Assembly (NCBI GenBank): GCA_947259705.1
Contig: CAMYNL010000005.1
Location: 112,012 to 176,011 of the forward strand
Direction: 5' to 3'
Source: an uncultured Gammaproteobacteria bacterium
GTDB lineage: Bacteria > Pseudomonadota > Gammaproteobacteria > Arenicellales > JAANXG01
DNA: 64,000 bases
Shown here: one piece after another, positions 38,283 through 48,305 of the stretch
How positions within the stretch are numbered: position 1 is the stretch's first letter
Layout of the letters: each line of letters begins with the position of its first letter
Translations under genes and position numbers: made by a program
The notes under the pieces: model-generated
What the model was told of the DNA's origin: nothing
The model's input: the letters and a program-made list of their open reading frames with translations, nothing else
Databases searched by the model: none

Positions 38283-40697
38283 CTAGAACAGCCCTTCGGT
38301 CGGGGATTGCGGCGTGGAAATGCGCCCCGCCGCCTCGCCGCCTGGGCTATAGATCGCTTCCGCTGCCCGCGGGGCCGTCCCCGACTTGAAAAATTCACTG
38401 AACCCGGATGGATCTCCGGGCGGCACCGCCTGGCCGGTTTCGTTGTGCACGTAGGCCGTCACGATGTTGTCCGGGGCGAGCAAAGGCCGCTCCGGAGCAC
38501 CCTTCAGTGCTACCTCCATGTAGTCGATCCAGATCGGTAGCGCGACTTTTGAACCCGCTTCACCACGCCCCAAAGTCTCCGAGTCATCGAAGCCCACCCA
38601 AACTGTCGTGACCACGTCGGTGTTGAAACCGGAAAACCAAGCGTCGCGAAAGTCGTTGGTGGTACCGGTCTTACCGGCCAGATCCGATCGTCCTAACTTG
38701 CGCGCGCGGCGCCCGGTTCCGGACTTGATCACCTCCTGCATCATGCTGGTGATCAAGAATTGGTTCGCCGCGTCCAGCACCCTCGGTGCCTGCCGGTGGC
38801 GCGGCAGCGACACGTCATGGGCATCAGCAGACACCCCTTGTATCGGGCATGAGCGGCACACCACCAGCGGAGACGCCTGCTCCACGATCGCACCATACTC
38901 GTCCTCAACCCAATCGATCAGGTATGGCTTCACCAGGTAGCCGCCGTTTGCCAGCACTGCGTAGGCGGTGACCATCTCCACGGGCTTCACGGTTCCACTG
39001 CCAAGGGCCAGGGACAGGCCGCGCGGCAGGCGATCTCGCTCAAAACCAAATTTGGCGAGGTGCTCCAGCGCCGCCTCGGAACCAATTGCGCGAAGGATGC
39101 GCACCGAAACCAGGTTCAATGAAAGGCTTAGCGCCTTCCGCAGTCGGGTCGGACCGAAAAACTTGCCGCTGTAGTTCTCGGGCCGCCAAACCGATCCCTG
39201 AAACTCGTCACGGACCACGATGGGCGCGCCGCTCACCAGGCTGGCCGGGGTGAAGCCGTGATCGAGCGCGGCGGAATAGATGAACGGCTTGATGTTCGAT
39301 CCGGGCTGTCTATCGGCCTGGATGGCACGATTGAATTTGCTGAGATAGAAGTCGAATCCGCCGGTCAACGCCCGTATGGCGCCATCGTTCGGCCGCAGCG
39401 ACACCAGCGCCCCCGCCACGTCCGGCAATTGAGCCAGGCGCCATCCCTCGGCTGACGGTTCCACGTAGACCGCGTCTCCGGGGCGCAGGATCTGGGAGGC
39501 GTTCTCGGGCACGGGTCCCCGGCTGTTGGCGTTCTCGTGGGTCCTGGCCCACTTCATCCCATCCCACGGGATCTCTATCACCTCGTGATCTCGCGTGTAT
39601 GCGGTGACTGCCTTGTCCTCGATTGCCACCACCAGCGCCGGTAGCAGACCTCCGCCGGCCGGAACGTCCTTGAGCATCTGGTCGAGGTCAGCCCCCGAGG
39701 TCGATTCTGAAAGCGCATGATGCGCCAGCACCCCACGGAACCCATGGCGGCGATCATAGACCTTCAGACCATTGCGCAGGGACCGATTGGCGGCGATCTG
39801 GTTAGCGTCGAGCACGGTGGTATATACCTTGAATCCGCGCCAGTAGGCTTCCTCCCCGTAATGTTCGACCATGTGGGTACGCACCATTTCTGCCACATAG
39901 GGCGCCTCCAGATCGACCTGGGTGTCATGCTTACTGGCGGTCAACGGCGCGGCGATCGCGACCTCGAAAGCGGCCTTGTCCAGATAGCCTAACTTGTGCA
40001 TGCGTCGCAGCACGTAGTCGCGCCTCTCTTGCGCCCGCCGGGGGTTCGTCAACGGATTGTCGCGCGAGGGCGCCTTGGGCAAACCGGCCAGCATGGCGAA
40101 CTGTTCCACGCTCAGTTCGTCCAGCGGCTTGCCATAATAGACCCTTGCTGCGGCCGCGAAGCCGTACGCCCGGTGTCCCAGGAAGATCTTGTTGAGATAC
40201 AGTTCCAATATCTGGTCCTTGGTCAGGAACTGCTCCATACGAAACGCCAACAGCACCTCGCGGAGCTTGCGTGTGTAGGTCTTCTCCGGGGTAAGGAAAT
40301 AGTTCCGCGCCACCTGCATGGTAATGGTACTGGCACCCTGCTCATGGGCCCCGGACTGCAGGTTTTTCACCGCCGCGCGCAGCACTCCGAGGAAATCGAC
40401 CCCCGGGTGCGAGTAAAAGCTGTCGTCTTCCGCGGCCAGCACAGCATGGATCAATGGTTGTGGTACTTCGTCAATACGCACCGGTTCACGGCGCTGCTCG
40501 CCGTACTCGGCCAGCAGGCTCCCCTGGGCGGAGTAGATCCGCAGCGGCACCTTGAGATGAACGTCGCGGAGAGTTTCGACCGTCGGCAGATCCGGCAACA
40601 GCGAAACGGTGAACAAGGCCAGCGCCACGGCGCCAGCGAAAGCGACCGCCACCACAACACCGATTATTTTGACTAATATCTGAAATACTATGTGCAT
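38283..40697 (-). CDS. mrcA: penicillin-binding protein 1A
   Basis: An 804-residue bifunctional murein synthase. ATG 40697 puts the membrane anchor (about residues 5-30) at the start. The glycosyltransferase-51 domain (60-230) has AEDDSFYSHPG with catalytic Glu, GASTITMQVARN, and KDQILELYLNKIFLG. An OB-like insert follows. The transpeptidase domain has SxxK in PGSNIKPF (about 470), SxN in SLNLVS, and KTGTTNDFRD (about 675). It diverges from pilM, the usual arrangement in gammaproteobacteria. Confidence 0.97.
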   Translation of the reverse strand: MHIVFQILVKIIGVVVAVAFAGAVALALFTVSLLPDLPTVETLRDVHLKVPLRIYSAQGSLLAEYGEQRREPVRIDEVPQPLIHAVLAAEDDSFYSHPGVDFLGVLRAAVKNLQSGAHEQGASTITMQVARNYFLTPEKTYTRKLREVLLAFRMEQFLTKDQILELYLNKIFLGHRAYGFAAAARVYYGKPLDELSVEQFAMLAGLPKAPSRDNPLTNPRRAQERRDYVLRRMHKLGYLDKAAFEVAIAAPLTASKHDTQVDLEAPYVAEMVRTHMVEHYGEEAYWRGFKVYTTVLDANQIAANRSLRNGLKVYDRRHGFRGVLAHHALSESTSGADLDQMLKDVPAGGGLLPALVVAIEDKAVTAYTRDHEVIEIPWDGMKWARTHENANSRGPVPENASQILRPGDAVYVEPSAEGWRLAQLPDVAGALVSLRPNDGAIRALTGGFDFYLSKFNRAIQADRQPGSNIKPFIYSAALDHGFTPASLVSGAPIVVRDEFQGSVWRPENYSGKFFGPTRLRKALSLSLNLVSVRILRAIGSEAALEHLAKFGFERDRLPRGLSLALGSGTVKPVEMVTAYAVLANGGYLVKPYLIDWVEDEYGAIVEQASPLVVCRSCPIQGVSADAHDVSLPRHRQAPRVLDAANQFLITSMMQEVIKSGTGRRARKLGRSDLAGKTGTTNDFRDAWFSGFNTDVVTTVWVGFDDSETLGRGEAGSKVALPIWIDYMEVALKGAPERPLLAPDNIVTAYVHNETGQAVPPGDPSGFSEFFKSGTAPRAAEAIYSPGGEAAGRISTPQSPTEGLF

Positions 40698-40843
40698 GTA
40701 AGGTGCCGTCAGGTGCTCATGATCGACGCCAGAAACGGCGGCCACCACCAGGTCAAATCGCAGCTACAAACGATAAACGGCCCGACGAAATTTGTCTTTT
40801 TCCCGAAGCATCGTCTATAGTTGAAAGTGCTTCTAATGTAGCT

Positions 40844-40852
40844 TGGCATAAT
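40844..40852 (+). promoter_or_regulatory. putative extended -10 promoter of pilMNOPQ
   Basis: TGGCATAAT (TG at 40844-40845, CATAAT at 40847-40852) fits an extended -10 box. The nearest -35-like TTGAAA (40821-40826) is 20 bases away, so the promoter would rely on the TG element. The ribosome site AAAGGAGG follows at 40874-40881. Confidence 0.45.
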
Positions 40853-40885
40853 GTGCCTATAACTTTGTGATTTAAAGGAGGAAAT

Positions 40886-41947
40886 CTGAAACTCTTCCAA
40901 AAAAAGAAGCCAAACTTGATCGGTGTCGATATCAGCTCGTCGGCGGTCAAGATGCTCGAGCTCAGTAAAAGTGGCGGACATTATCGCGTAGAACGATACG
41001 CGGTTGAACCATTGCCTCAAAATGCGGTGGTGGAAAACGCCATTACCGATGTGGAGCAGGTGGGACGTGCGGTGGACCGTGTGGTCAAGCGGTCAGGAAC
41101 GAAGTCCCGGAATGCGGCAGTGGCGGTTTCCTCTTCGCACGTGATCACCAAGACCATCACCATGCCGGCCGGAATGCGGGAACAGGAACTCGAGCAGCAG
41201 ATAGAAATGGAAGCGGATCACTACATTCCGTATCCGCTGGAGGAAGTCAATCTGGATTTTGAGGTCATAGGCCCCTCCGAAACCAACGCCAACGAGGACG
41301 ACGTTATCATAGCCGCCTGCCGCAAGGAGATCGTAGACGACTATATCGCTGTCATTGAGCGGTCCAGCATGACTCCCACGGTGATCGACGTGGATGCCTT
41401 CGCCATGGAGGCCGCTTACTCCCTGATCGCGCGCCAGATGCCCGGCGGGGGTATGGAGAAAACGGTGGCGATATTGGATGTCGGGTCCACCACCACGCAT
41501 ATGAACGTGATGCACAACAACCGATCTGTCTACACGCGGGATCATGCCTTCGGCGGCCGGCAGCTAACGGAAGAGATACAGCGGCGGTACGGACTCTCCT
41601 ACGAGGAGGCGGGACTCGCCAAAAAGGTCGGTGGTCTTCCCGACAACTACCAGAGCGACATATTACAGCCATTCATGGAAGCCATGTGCCAGGAGACTAT
41701 GCGGGCACTGCAGTTTTTCTATTCATCCACCCCCTTCAACAGTGTGGACCAGATCATGCTTGCCGGTGGCTGTGCCCAGATCCCCGGTATCGATGAGCTG
41801 ATTGCGAACCGTGTCAGCGTTCCCACCAGCATCTCGAATCCTTTCGCCAGCATGTCCCTGGCACCGCGCATCAAGCCGCAACAACTGAGCGGTGACGCGT
41901 CGTCGCTTATGGTGGCGTGCGGCCTAGCCATGCGGAGTTTCGACTAG
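40886..41947 (+). CDS. pilM: type IV pilus assembly protein PilM (CTG start)
   Basis: A 353-residue actin-like (FtsA-fold) cytosolic protein that binds the PilN N-terminus and links pilus assembly to the membrane complex. The conserved beginning (M)KLFQKKKPNLIGVDIS is in frame only if translation starts at CTG 40886, four bases after a strong AAAGGAGG. The next standard start is TTG 40916, 35 bases from that site, and would remove nine conserved residues. Nucleotide-binding segments GVDISSSAVKMLEL, ILDVGSTTTHM and MLAGGCAQIPG are intact. The stop overlaps the pilN GTG by one base. Confidence 0.95.
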   Translation: MKLFQKKKPNLIGVDISSSAVKMLELSKSGGHYRVERYAVEPLPQNAVVENAITDVEQVGRAVDRVVKRSGTKSRNAAVAVSSSHVITKTITMPAGMREQELEQQIEMEADHYIPYPLEEVNLDFEVIGPSETNANEDDVIIAACRKEIVDDYIAVIERSSMTPTVIDVDAFAMEAAYSLIARQMPGGGMEKTVAILDVGSTTTHMNVMHNNRSVYTRDHAFGGRQLTEEIQRRYGLSYEEAGLAKKVGGLPDNYQSDILQPFMEAMCQETMRALQFFYSSTPFNSVDQIMLAGGCAQIPGIDELIANRVSVPTSISNPFASMSLAPRIKPQQLSGDASSLMVACGLAMRSFD

Positions 41948-42552
41948 TGAGCACACGCATCAACCTGTTGCCATGGCGCGAGATGCGACGCCGTGAGCAG
42001 GACCGCCAGCTACTCAGCCTCAGTGTTGGCGCCTGGATCCTGATGGGTCTGGCTGTTTTTTACGGTCAGTATCATATGAACGGACTGATCGAGCACCAGA
42101 ATAACCGCAATGCCTTTCTGCAGACCGAAATAGCCAAGCTGGACAAGCAAATCAAGGAGATCAACGAGTTGAAACGCCGCAAGGAAGCCCTGCTGGCACG
42201 CATGGAGGTTATCCAGCAATTACAGGCAAACCGAACTCAGATCGTTCATGTCTTCGACGACCTGGTGCGCAAGCTGCCCAAAGGCGTTTATCTGACCGGC
42301 CTGAGCAAGAAAAGAAACAATCTTACGCTGAAGGGTTTCGCCCAATCCAATGCCCGCATTTCCGCACTGATGCGCAACCTTGATTCCTCTGACTGGTTTA
42401 CCAACCCGAACCTGGACGTGATCAACGTTACACCGCGCGCGGGAACCCGGATCAGTAAGTTTACTCTCCGAGTGAGGGAACAGCCGAAAAAGAATCAGCA
42501 GCCTGTCGCCGCCAAACCGACTAAGCAGCCGCGCGCCGGAGGTACCAGCTAA
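41947..42552 (+). CDS. pilN: type IV pilus assembly protein PilN
   Basis: A 201-residue inner-membrane protein starting at GTG 41947 (TAGTG overlap with pilM). The N-terminal PilM-binding motif RINLLPWREMRR (residues 4-15) precedes one membrane helix (about 26-46), a coiled coil (50-90) and a small periplasmic ferredoxin-like domain (95-185). The tail is Lys/Pro/Gln-rich. Part of the PilMNOP alignment complex. Its stop overlaps the pilO start. Confidence 0.97.
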   Translation: MSTRINLLPWREMRRREQDRQLLSLSVGAWILMGLAVFYGQYHMNGLIEHQNNRNAFLQTEIAKLDKQIKEINELKRRKEALLARMEVIQQLQANRTQIVHVFDDLVRKLPKGVYLTGLSKKRNNLTLKGFAQSNARISALMRNLDSSDWFTNPNLDVINVTPRAGTRISKFTLRVREQPKKNQQPVAAKPTKQPRAGGTS

Positions 42553-43193
42553 TGGCGCTAAGTGACATCAAAGACGTCGATTTCAATGACGTTCCATCCT
42601 GGCCGTTATGGCTCAAGATCACCGGCACCATCGTAATCTGTATCGGCATCCTGTTCGCCGGCTACTGGTTCATCGTCAAGGGTCAGATCGAGGGCCTCGA
42701 GAAAGCCGAGGCTCAGGAGCGTAAGCTGCGGCAGACGTTCATGCAGAAAAAGGCCCTCGCAATAAATCTCGAGGCCTACCGGCAGCAAATGACAGAAATG
42801 CAGGAACGCTTCGGCGTCATGCTCAAGCAACTTCCCAATAAGACGGAGGTGCCCGAACTGCTCATCGACATCACCCAGGCGGGGCTGGGGCGCGGGCTTC
42901 AGTTCGTCTTGTTTCAACCGCAAAAGAGGAGAGTGGCCGACTTTTACGCCGAGCTCCCCATCAACATCAAGGTCAACGGCACTTATCACCAACTCGGCGA
43001 GTTCGTTTCCGACTTAGCGGCCCTGCCGCGGATTGTCACTATCGGTGACATCCAGCTGGCCCCGATCAAAGGTTCACCGCGCCTGCAGATGACCGCCACG
43101 ACCAAGACCTACCACTATCTGGACGAAGATCAGATACAGCAGCGCAAGAAAGCCAAGCAGGCAAACAAATCCCAGCGTCGACGCAGAAAGTAG
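42552..43193 (+). CDS. pilO: type IV pilus assembly protein PilO
   Basis: A 213-residue inner-membrane partner of PilN with a helix at about 16-38, coiled coil (45-90), and periplasmic domain with QMTEMQERFGVMLKQLPNKTEVPELLIDI-type start (seen in pieces QERFGVMLKQLPNK and VPELLIDITQAG) and IKVNGTYHQLGEFVSDLAAL. Basic Lys/Arg tail. Overlaps pilN by one base and precedes pilP by 6 bases. Confidence 0.97.
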   Translation: MALSDIKDVDFNDVPSWPLWLKITGTIVICIGILFAGYWFIVKGQIEGLEKAEAQERKLRQTFMQKKALAINLEAYRQQMTEMQERFGVMLKQLPNKTEVPELLIDITQAGLGRGLQFVLFQPQKRRVADFYAELPINIKVNGTYHQLGEFVSDLAALPRIVTIGDIQLAPIKGSPRLQMTATTKTYHYLDEDQIQQRKKAKQANKSQRRRRK

Positions 43194-43199
43194 GAAGGC

Positions 43200-43721
43200 A
43201 TGGGCATGTTTACACATCGAGCACTCCTGGCCGTACTGGTAGTCAGCCTGTTGCCCGCGTGCGCGGAGCAGAGCATGAGCGACCTCAATCGCTTCGTCGA
43301 AAACACTCACAAGGACCGCAAACCACGCGTGGAACCGCTGCCGCGTATCCGCCCGCACGAGACATTCGTGTATACGGCGGCGAACCTGACCGACCCCTTC
43401 TCCTCCGGCAACCTGGGACGCCAGACGCCCACGCCCACCGGCGGGGTGGCGCCTGATCTCACGCGACGAAAGGAGCCACTGGAACAGTTCCCGCTGGATG
43501 CCCTCAACATGGTCGGCACCCTCAGCCGTGGGGAACTTTCCTGGGCGGTGATCCGCGCTCCCGACGGTACGGTACACCGTGCGACGGAGGGCAACTTTGT
43601 GGGTCAGAATCACGGCAAAATAACCAAGGTATCCGATGAAAAGCTCGATATCATGGAATTGGTCCCGGGCGGTAACGGAAACTGGGTCGAGCGCAACACG
43701 AATCTGGCAATCATCAAATAA
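43200..43721 (+). CDS. pilP: type IV pilus inner-membrane lipoprotein PilP
   Basis: A 173-residue lipoprotein (lipobox LLPAC, Cys about residue 21). A flexible region (25-95) with the PilNO-binding part, including PFSSGN, is followed by a beta-sandwich domain (95-170: PLDALNMVGTL, WAVIRAPDGTVHRATEGNFVGQN). It connects PilNO to the secretin PilQ. Standard length and place in the operon. Confidence 0.96.
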   Translation: MGMFTHRALLAVLVVSLLPACAEQSMSDLNRFVENTHKDRKPRVEPLPRIRPHETFVYTAANLTDPFSSGNLGRQTPTPTGGVAPDLTRRKEPLEQFPLDALNMVGTLSRGELSWAVIRAPDGTVHRATEGNFVGQNHGKITKVSDEKLDIMELVPGGNGNWVERNTNLAIIK

Positions 43722-43763
43722 AGCAAACTTCAAATAAGTACGACTCCCCGAGGGGCGACAACA

Positions 43764-46427
43764 ATGAAAACGTTCCTGCTAAAACTGATCCATGCAACAG
43801 CGCTCATGACCGCGGCCGCACTGGTGTTTCAACAGGCCATGGCCGCGGAGTTGCGATCACTGGAATGGGACAAGGACGCCAGCGACACGGTCCTGCGTGT
43901 CTCCGTGGATGATGTCGCCGATTTCCGCACCGAGCGTCTCGACGACGGTAAGCGACTGCGGGTGATTCTGCCTGACACCACGCTGGGTAAAAGCGCCGTC
44001 GATATCGACGGCGAAGGTCCGGTGCGTGGCGTTTTCCCTTATCTTGCGGACGATGGCAGTTCCGTGCATGTCGACCTTCTGATGAACCAGCCTGGGAATC
44101 TCGAAGTCAGCCAGACCGCGGAGGGACTCGAGGTACGTCCTGCGCTTCAGGCCGCGGAAACGGGAACGGGCATGACTCCGCCGGTGGCAGGCGCCGAAAC
44201 GCCAGGCTCCACCATGAAGGTGGCCGAACAGGCAGCGCCCGAGACCGCAGGCGCGGCGATGCAGAAAACCAACGCCTTGACTGATATTGTGTTCGCCCAG
44301 TTACCAGGTGGCCGCGTGCAGATCAATATCACCACCAGCCAACGCCCGTCCGAACCGGGCACCTTCAGCACCAACAAACCGCCGCGTCTGGCCTTCGACT
44401 TCTTCGGCATGCGGAACGAGCTGAAAAAGAACGTGTTCAATGTCGGCACCGGCGCCTTGGAGAGCATCGCCGCGGTGGAGACCAGCGACCGAACACGCAT
44501 TGTCCTCAATCTGGTGCGGCCTGTTCCCTACCGATCTCAAATCACCGACACCGGGATCACATTGATTGTTCAGAACCCCGACGCAGCTACCATGCGCTCG
44601 GCGAAAGTGGAACCCAAGCCCTTCGCGGAGAAAATCCAGACCACCGAGCACAGCATCGATCGGATCGACTTTCGGCGCACCAAGGAAGGAGGTGGCCGGA
44701 TAACGGTCAATCTTTCCGACGCCAACGTCGGCGTCGATGTTCGGGATGAGTCCGGGGAGATCATTATCGATTTCCTGGACACCAAGGTCCCGGACGAACT
44801 GGAGCAGCGTCTGGACGTCACTGATTTCGCGACTCCGGTCCAGACAGTTGACACATTCCAGCAGGGTCGGGTCGTACGCATCGTGATCACGCCCACGGGA
44901 CGTTATCAACAGCTGGCATACCAGTCCGGCAACATATTCAATATCGACATCGACCCCATCATCGAAGACGAGGAGGAAATAGAAAAGGACGAGTTCGGGT
45001 ATTCCGGCGAGCGGCTCTCTCTGAACTTCCAGAAGATCAGCGTGCGTGCGGCACTGCAGGTAATCGCCGACTTCACCGGATTGAATTTCGTCACCAGTGA
45101 CTCGGTAAAGGGGACGCTGACCCTTCGGCTCAAGGACGTTCCCTGGGACCAGGCACTCGATATCATCCTTCAGACCCGCGGACTGGGTATGCGCCAGACC
45201 GGCAACGTGGTCTGGGTCGCACCAGCCAATGAGATCGCAGCGCGGGAACGGGCGCAACTCGAAGCCAGCAAACAGAAGGGCGAGCTCGAGCCGTTGGTTT
45301 CTGAACTTATTCAGATCAACTACGCGCGGGCCGCGGATATCGCGACCTTGTTGAGGTCAGTAAAGGCGGTGGATACCGGTGTACAACAGTCCTTGTTCGG
45401 CAGTGTCAGCATCGCCCAGGTCGAGACCGAGACCAACACACTGCTCTCCCAGCGCGGCAACGTGACAGTGGACAAGCGCACCAACTCCATACTGATCCAG
45501 GACACGGCGCGCAAGATACGGGAAGTACGCAAGCTCATCGCGGACCTTGACAAGCCGGTACGCCAGGTGATGATCGAGACCCGGATCGTCGAGGCCACCG
45601 ACGACTTCAGCCGCACCCTGGGCGCTCGGCTGGGCTTCAGCCGGGTCACCGAGGAAGCCAAGTTTCCCGGCGTCAACGGTTCGAATATCGGAGACGTGTT
45701 CCAATCCGGCAGCATCGAGAACACGAACCTGATCCGGGAAGAGGGCCTTACCGAGTCCGGCGGCGACGCATTGAACGTGGATCTGGCAACGCCTGGCATC
45801 GGCAATGACTCCGCGGCCTCTTATGCCATTACGATTGCCAAGGCGGGCCTGGGATTTGCCCATATCATTGACCTCGAGATATCGGCCCTGGAGGCGGAGG
45901 GCGAGGGCAAGGTCATCGCCAACCCGCGCCTGATCACGGCAAACCAGAAAGAAGCGCATATCGAGCAGGGCCAGGAGCGGATATTCACCACCAACGTATT
46001 GGGCGTGGGCAGCGTGGTCACCAAGAAGGCAGTGCTCGGTCTCACGGTGACGCCGCAGATCACCCCCGACGATCGAATAATTATGGACGTCTTCATTACG
46101 CAGGACGCCTTCGTCTCACCGGATGACCCGACCATCAATACCAAGCAGATCGAGACCCAGATCCTGGCGGAGAACGGCGAGACCATCGTAATCGGCGGTA
46201 TATACCAGACCCAGTATGGCAAGGAAGTGAGCAAGGTGCCGATATTGGGTGATATCCCGGGCCTGGGCATCTTGTTCCGCAAGAAGGACATCCTCGATAC
46301 GCGCACCGAGTTACTGTTCTTCCTCACGCCCAGGATCATCAATCCGGTGTTGAACCTGGGCATGGTCACCCCGAAGGGACTGGAAATTTCGGTGGACCCG
46401 GGAGTCAATTTCACCTCGATCGCCTGA
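43764..46427 (+). CDS. pilQ: type IV pilus secretin PilQ
   Basis: An 887-residue outer-membrane channel for the pilus fibre. Signal peptide (1-27, ending AMAA); two AMIN domains (about 30-130 and 170-280, the peptidoglycan-binding part); STN/N0 domain (about 405-470, LSLNFQKISVRAALQVIADF); N1 domain; and secretin domain to the end (VMIETRIVEATDDFSR, EGEGKVIANPRLIT, ILAENGETIVIGGIY, VPILGDIPGLGILFR). A third 320-400 AMIN-like repeat is also visible. Ends the pil operon and is followed by a strong terminator. Confidence 0.97.
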   Translation: MKTFLLKLIHATALMTAAALVFQQAMAAELRSLEWDKDASDTVLRVSVDDVADFRTERLDDGKRLRVILPDTTLGKSAVDIDGEGPVRGVFPYLADDGSSVHVDLLMNQPGNLEVSQTAEGLEVRPALQAAETGTGMTPPVAGAETPGSTMKVAEQAAPETAGAAMQKTNALTDIVFAQLPGGRVQINITTSQRPSEPGTFSTNKPPRLAFDFFGMRNELKKNVFNVGTGALESIAAVETSDRTRIVLNLVRPVPYRSQITDTGITLIVQNPDAATMRSAKVEPKPFAEKIQTTEHSIDRIDFRRTKEGGGRITVNLSDANVGVDVRDESGEIIIDFLDTKVPDELEQRLDVTDFATPVQTVDTFQQGRVVRIVITPTGRYQQLAYQSGNIFNIDIDPIIEDEEEIEKDEFGYSGERLSLNFQKISVRAALQVIADFTGLNFVTSDSVKGTLTLRLKDVPWDQALDIILQTRGLGMRQTGNVVWVAPANEIAARERAQLEASKQKGELEPLVSELIQINYARAADIATLLRSVKAVDTGVQQSLFGSVSIAQVETETNTLLSQRGNVTVDKRTNSILIQDTARKIREVRKLIADLDKPVRQVMIETRIVEATDDFSRTLGARLGFSRVTEEAKFPGVNGSNIGDVFQSGSIENTNLIREEGLTESGGDALNVDLATPGIGNDSAASYAITIAKAGLGFAHIIDLEISALEAEGEGKVIANPRLITANQKEAHIEQGQERIFTTNVLGVGSVVTKKAVLGLTVTPQITPDDRIIMDVFITQDAFVSPDDPTINTKQIETQILAENGETIVIGGIYQTQYGKEVSKVPILGDIPGLGILFRKKDILDTRTELLFFLTPRIINPVLNLGMVTPKGLEISVDPGVNFTSIA

Positions 46428-46437
46428 CTAGCGGGCA

Positions 46438-46473
46438 CAAAGCGCCGGCACCTTCGGGTGCCGGCGCTTTTTT
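46438..46473 (+). terminator. rho-independent terminator after pilQ
   Basis: AGCGCCGGCACC-TTCG-GGTGCCGGCGCT, a twelve-pair stem capped by a TTCG tetraloop, followed by a TTTTTT run, 10-45 bases after the pilQ stop. It separates the pil operon from aroK. Confidence 0.95.
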
Positions 46474-46546
46474 GTGGGGCGGGCCTCGACCCGCGGTGCA
46501 CTTTGTTGTAGAAGTGCTCGCAGACAGAACTCGATTCGCTAATTTT

Positions 46547-47062
46547 GTGCACAAGAATATCATTCTGATCGGTCCCATGGGGGTGGGCAAATCCACCGTC
46601 GGGCGTCAGCTCGCGAGACAGCTGAAGATGAACTTCATCGATGCCGACCAGGAGATCGAGCAGCGAACCGGCGCCAGCATCAACCTGATATTCGATATTG
46701 AAGGGGAACCGGGTTTTCGCGAGCGGGAAGAACGCCTCATCGAGGAGCTTTCCCAGAAAGAGAACATCGTGCTGGCAACCGGCGGCGGCGCGGTGCTGCG
46801 GGAAAGTAACCGCAAGAACCTGCGCCGGGCGGGGATCGTGGTGTATCTGCACGCTCCCGTGGATACCCTGCTCAAGCGAACCCGGAACAGCAAGACACGA
46901 CCCTTGCTGCAGACTGGCGACCCCGCCGCCAGGCTGAGGCAACTTCTGCAGGAGCGGGACCCCCTCTACCGGCAGGAAGCCGACATCATCGTGGACTCGG
47001 ACCGGCGCTCGGCGGCGAGCGTGGCGCGTAGTATCATCGACCGCATTGAAGATACACGATGA
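46547..47062 (+). CDS. aroK: shikimate kinase
   Basis: A 171-residue cytosolic enzyme phosphorylating shikimate. GTG 46547 is chosen since [16 protein letters not shown] is the family beginning; the frame extends upstream into the terminator but has no homology. Walker [24 protein letters not shown] (substrate Asp); [11 protein letters not shown]; lid RPLLQTGDP. Ribosome site is poor. One base separates it from aroB. Confidence 0.95.
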   Translation: MHKNIILIGPMGVGKSTVGRQLARQLKMNFIDADQEIEQRTGASINLIFDIEGEPGFREREERLIEELSQKENIVLATGGGAVLRESNRKNLRRAGIVVYLHAPVDTLLKRTRNSKTRPLLQTGDPAARLRQLLQERDPLYRQEADIIVDSDRRSAASVARSIIDRIEDTR

Positions 47063-47063
47063 C

Positions 47064-48152
47064 ATGACCCGAACCTTGATGGTCGAGCTGGGAAGCCGCA
47101 GTTATCCGATACACATCGGATCCGGGATCCTGGGCCGCAGCGACATGCTCATGCCACACGTGGGTGGGCGCCAGGTCATGGTGGTGACCAATGAAACCAT
47201 CGCGCCCCTGTACCTGGAGCGCCTGAGGACCGCCCTCGTGAACGTGGACGTTCACGTAAAGGTGCTTCCCGACGGCGAACACTACAAGAACCTTGAGGTT
47301 CTGGAATCCATTTTCGACGCCCTGCTGCGCGTGCCCTGTGATCGACAGACCACGGTGATTGCATTGGGCGGCGGCGTGGTTGGCGACATCGCTGGATTCG
47401 CCGCCGCGTGTTATCAGCGAGGCGTACCCTATATTCAGGTCCCCACCACATTGCTGGCCCAGGTCGATTCATCAGTAGGCGGGAAGACCGCGGTGAACCA
47501 TGCACTGGGCAAGAACATGATCGGCGCGTTTTACCAGCCCGAGGTGGTGATCGCTGATATCAAGACCCTGGACACCCTGGAGGATCGTCAACTCCATGCT
47601 GGACTAGCCGAAGTGATCAAGTACGGCCTGATCCGAGATCCGGAATTCTTCGCGTGGCTGGAGCAGCACATGGACGGGCTGATGGGGCGGGACACCCGCA
47701 CCCTGATCGAGGCCGTGGAGCGTTCATGCCGCAACAAGGCGCAGGTGGTGGCGGCGGACGAGCGGGAGCAGGGTGAACGAACACTGCTCAACCTCGGACA
47801 CACCTTCGGTCACGCCATCGAGACTGCCACCGGTTACGGCAGCTGGCTGCACGGCGAGGCAGTGGCTGCCGGAATGATGATGGCGGCCGAACTCTCGCGC
47901 CGGCTGGGAGATCTCACCACTGACGACGTGTCGCGTATCAAAGGGTTGCTGCGGCGGGCGCAATTGCCGCTGAATCCGCCGGCGGAACTGAATACCGCCC
48001 AGTTTCGCAGACACATGTCGGTGGACAAGAAAGTGAGCGCCGGGGTGCTGCGGCTCGTGCTCCTGCATACCATTGGTGAGGCCTACGTGAGCGGGGATTA
48101 CCCACCAGACGCACTCACCGAGGTGTTTTCTCTGCGCAGCGAGGCAACCTGA
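47064..48152 (+). CDS. aroB: 3-dehydroquinate synthase
   Basis: A 362-residue NAD- and metal-dependent enzyme of the shikimate pathway. ATG 47064 follows the aroK stop by one base. NAD-binding [13 protein letters not shown] (about 101), active-site [15 protein letters not shown], and metal ligands Glu in LAEVIKYG and His in [10 protein letters not shown] and GEAVAAGM. Complete. In many relatives a SPOR/DamX gene follows; here gltB comes next. Confidence 0.97.
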   Translation: MTRTLMVELGSRSYPIHIGSGILGRSDMLMPHVGGRQVMVVTNETIAPLYLERLRTALVNVDVHVKVLPDGEHYKNLEVLESIFDALLRVPCDRQTTVIALGGGVVGDIAGFAAACYQRGVPYIQVPTTLLAQVDSSVGGKTAVNHALGKNMIGAFYQPEVVIADIKTLDTLEDRQLHAGLAEVIKYGLIRDPEFFAWLEQHMDGLMGRDTRTLIEAVERSCRNKAQVVAADEREQGERTLLNLGHTFGHAIETATGYGSWLHGEAVAAGMMMAAELSRRLGDLTTDDVSRIKGLLRRAQLPLNPPAELNTAQFRRHMSVDKKVSAGVLRLVLLHTIGEAYVSGDYPPDALTEVFSLRSEAT

Positions 48153-48305
48153 ATAACCCCGCTCCGAGTACGTTTTTATTGGACCGGACGCAGCTCGATT
48201 AAGTATACTGAGCTTCTCTTGTCCGCGTTTCGCCGCACGCGGTCAGCTGCCCGGCCACATCCACGCGGCAATCGAAAACCAACCGTCAGCCCTGGGAACC
48301 TCAAC

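Noticed and set aside
40843-40857. Sigma-54-like TTGGCATAATGTGC before pilM
   Set aside because: GG and GC are not at the required ten-base spacing; an extended -10 sigma-70 box explains it better.
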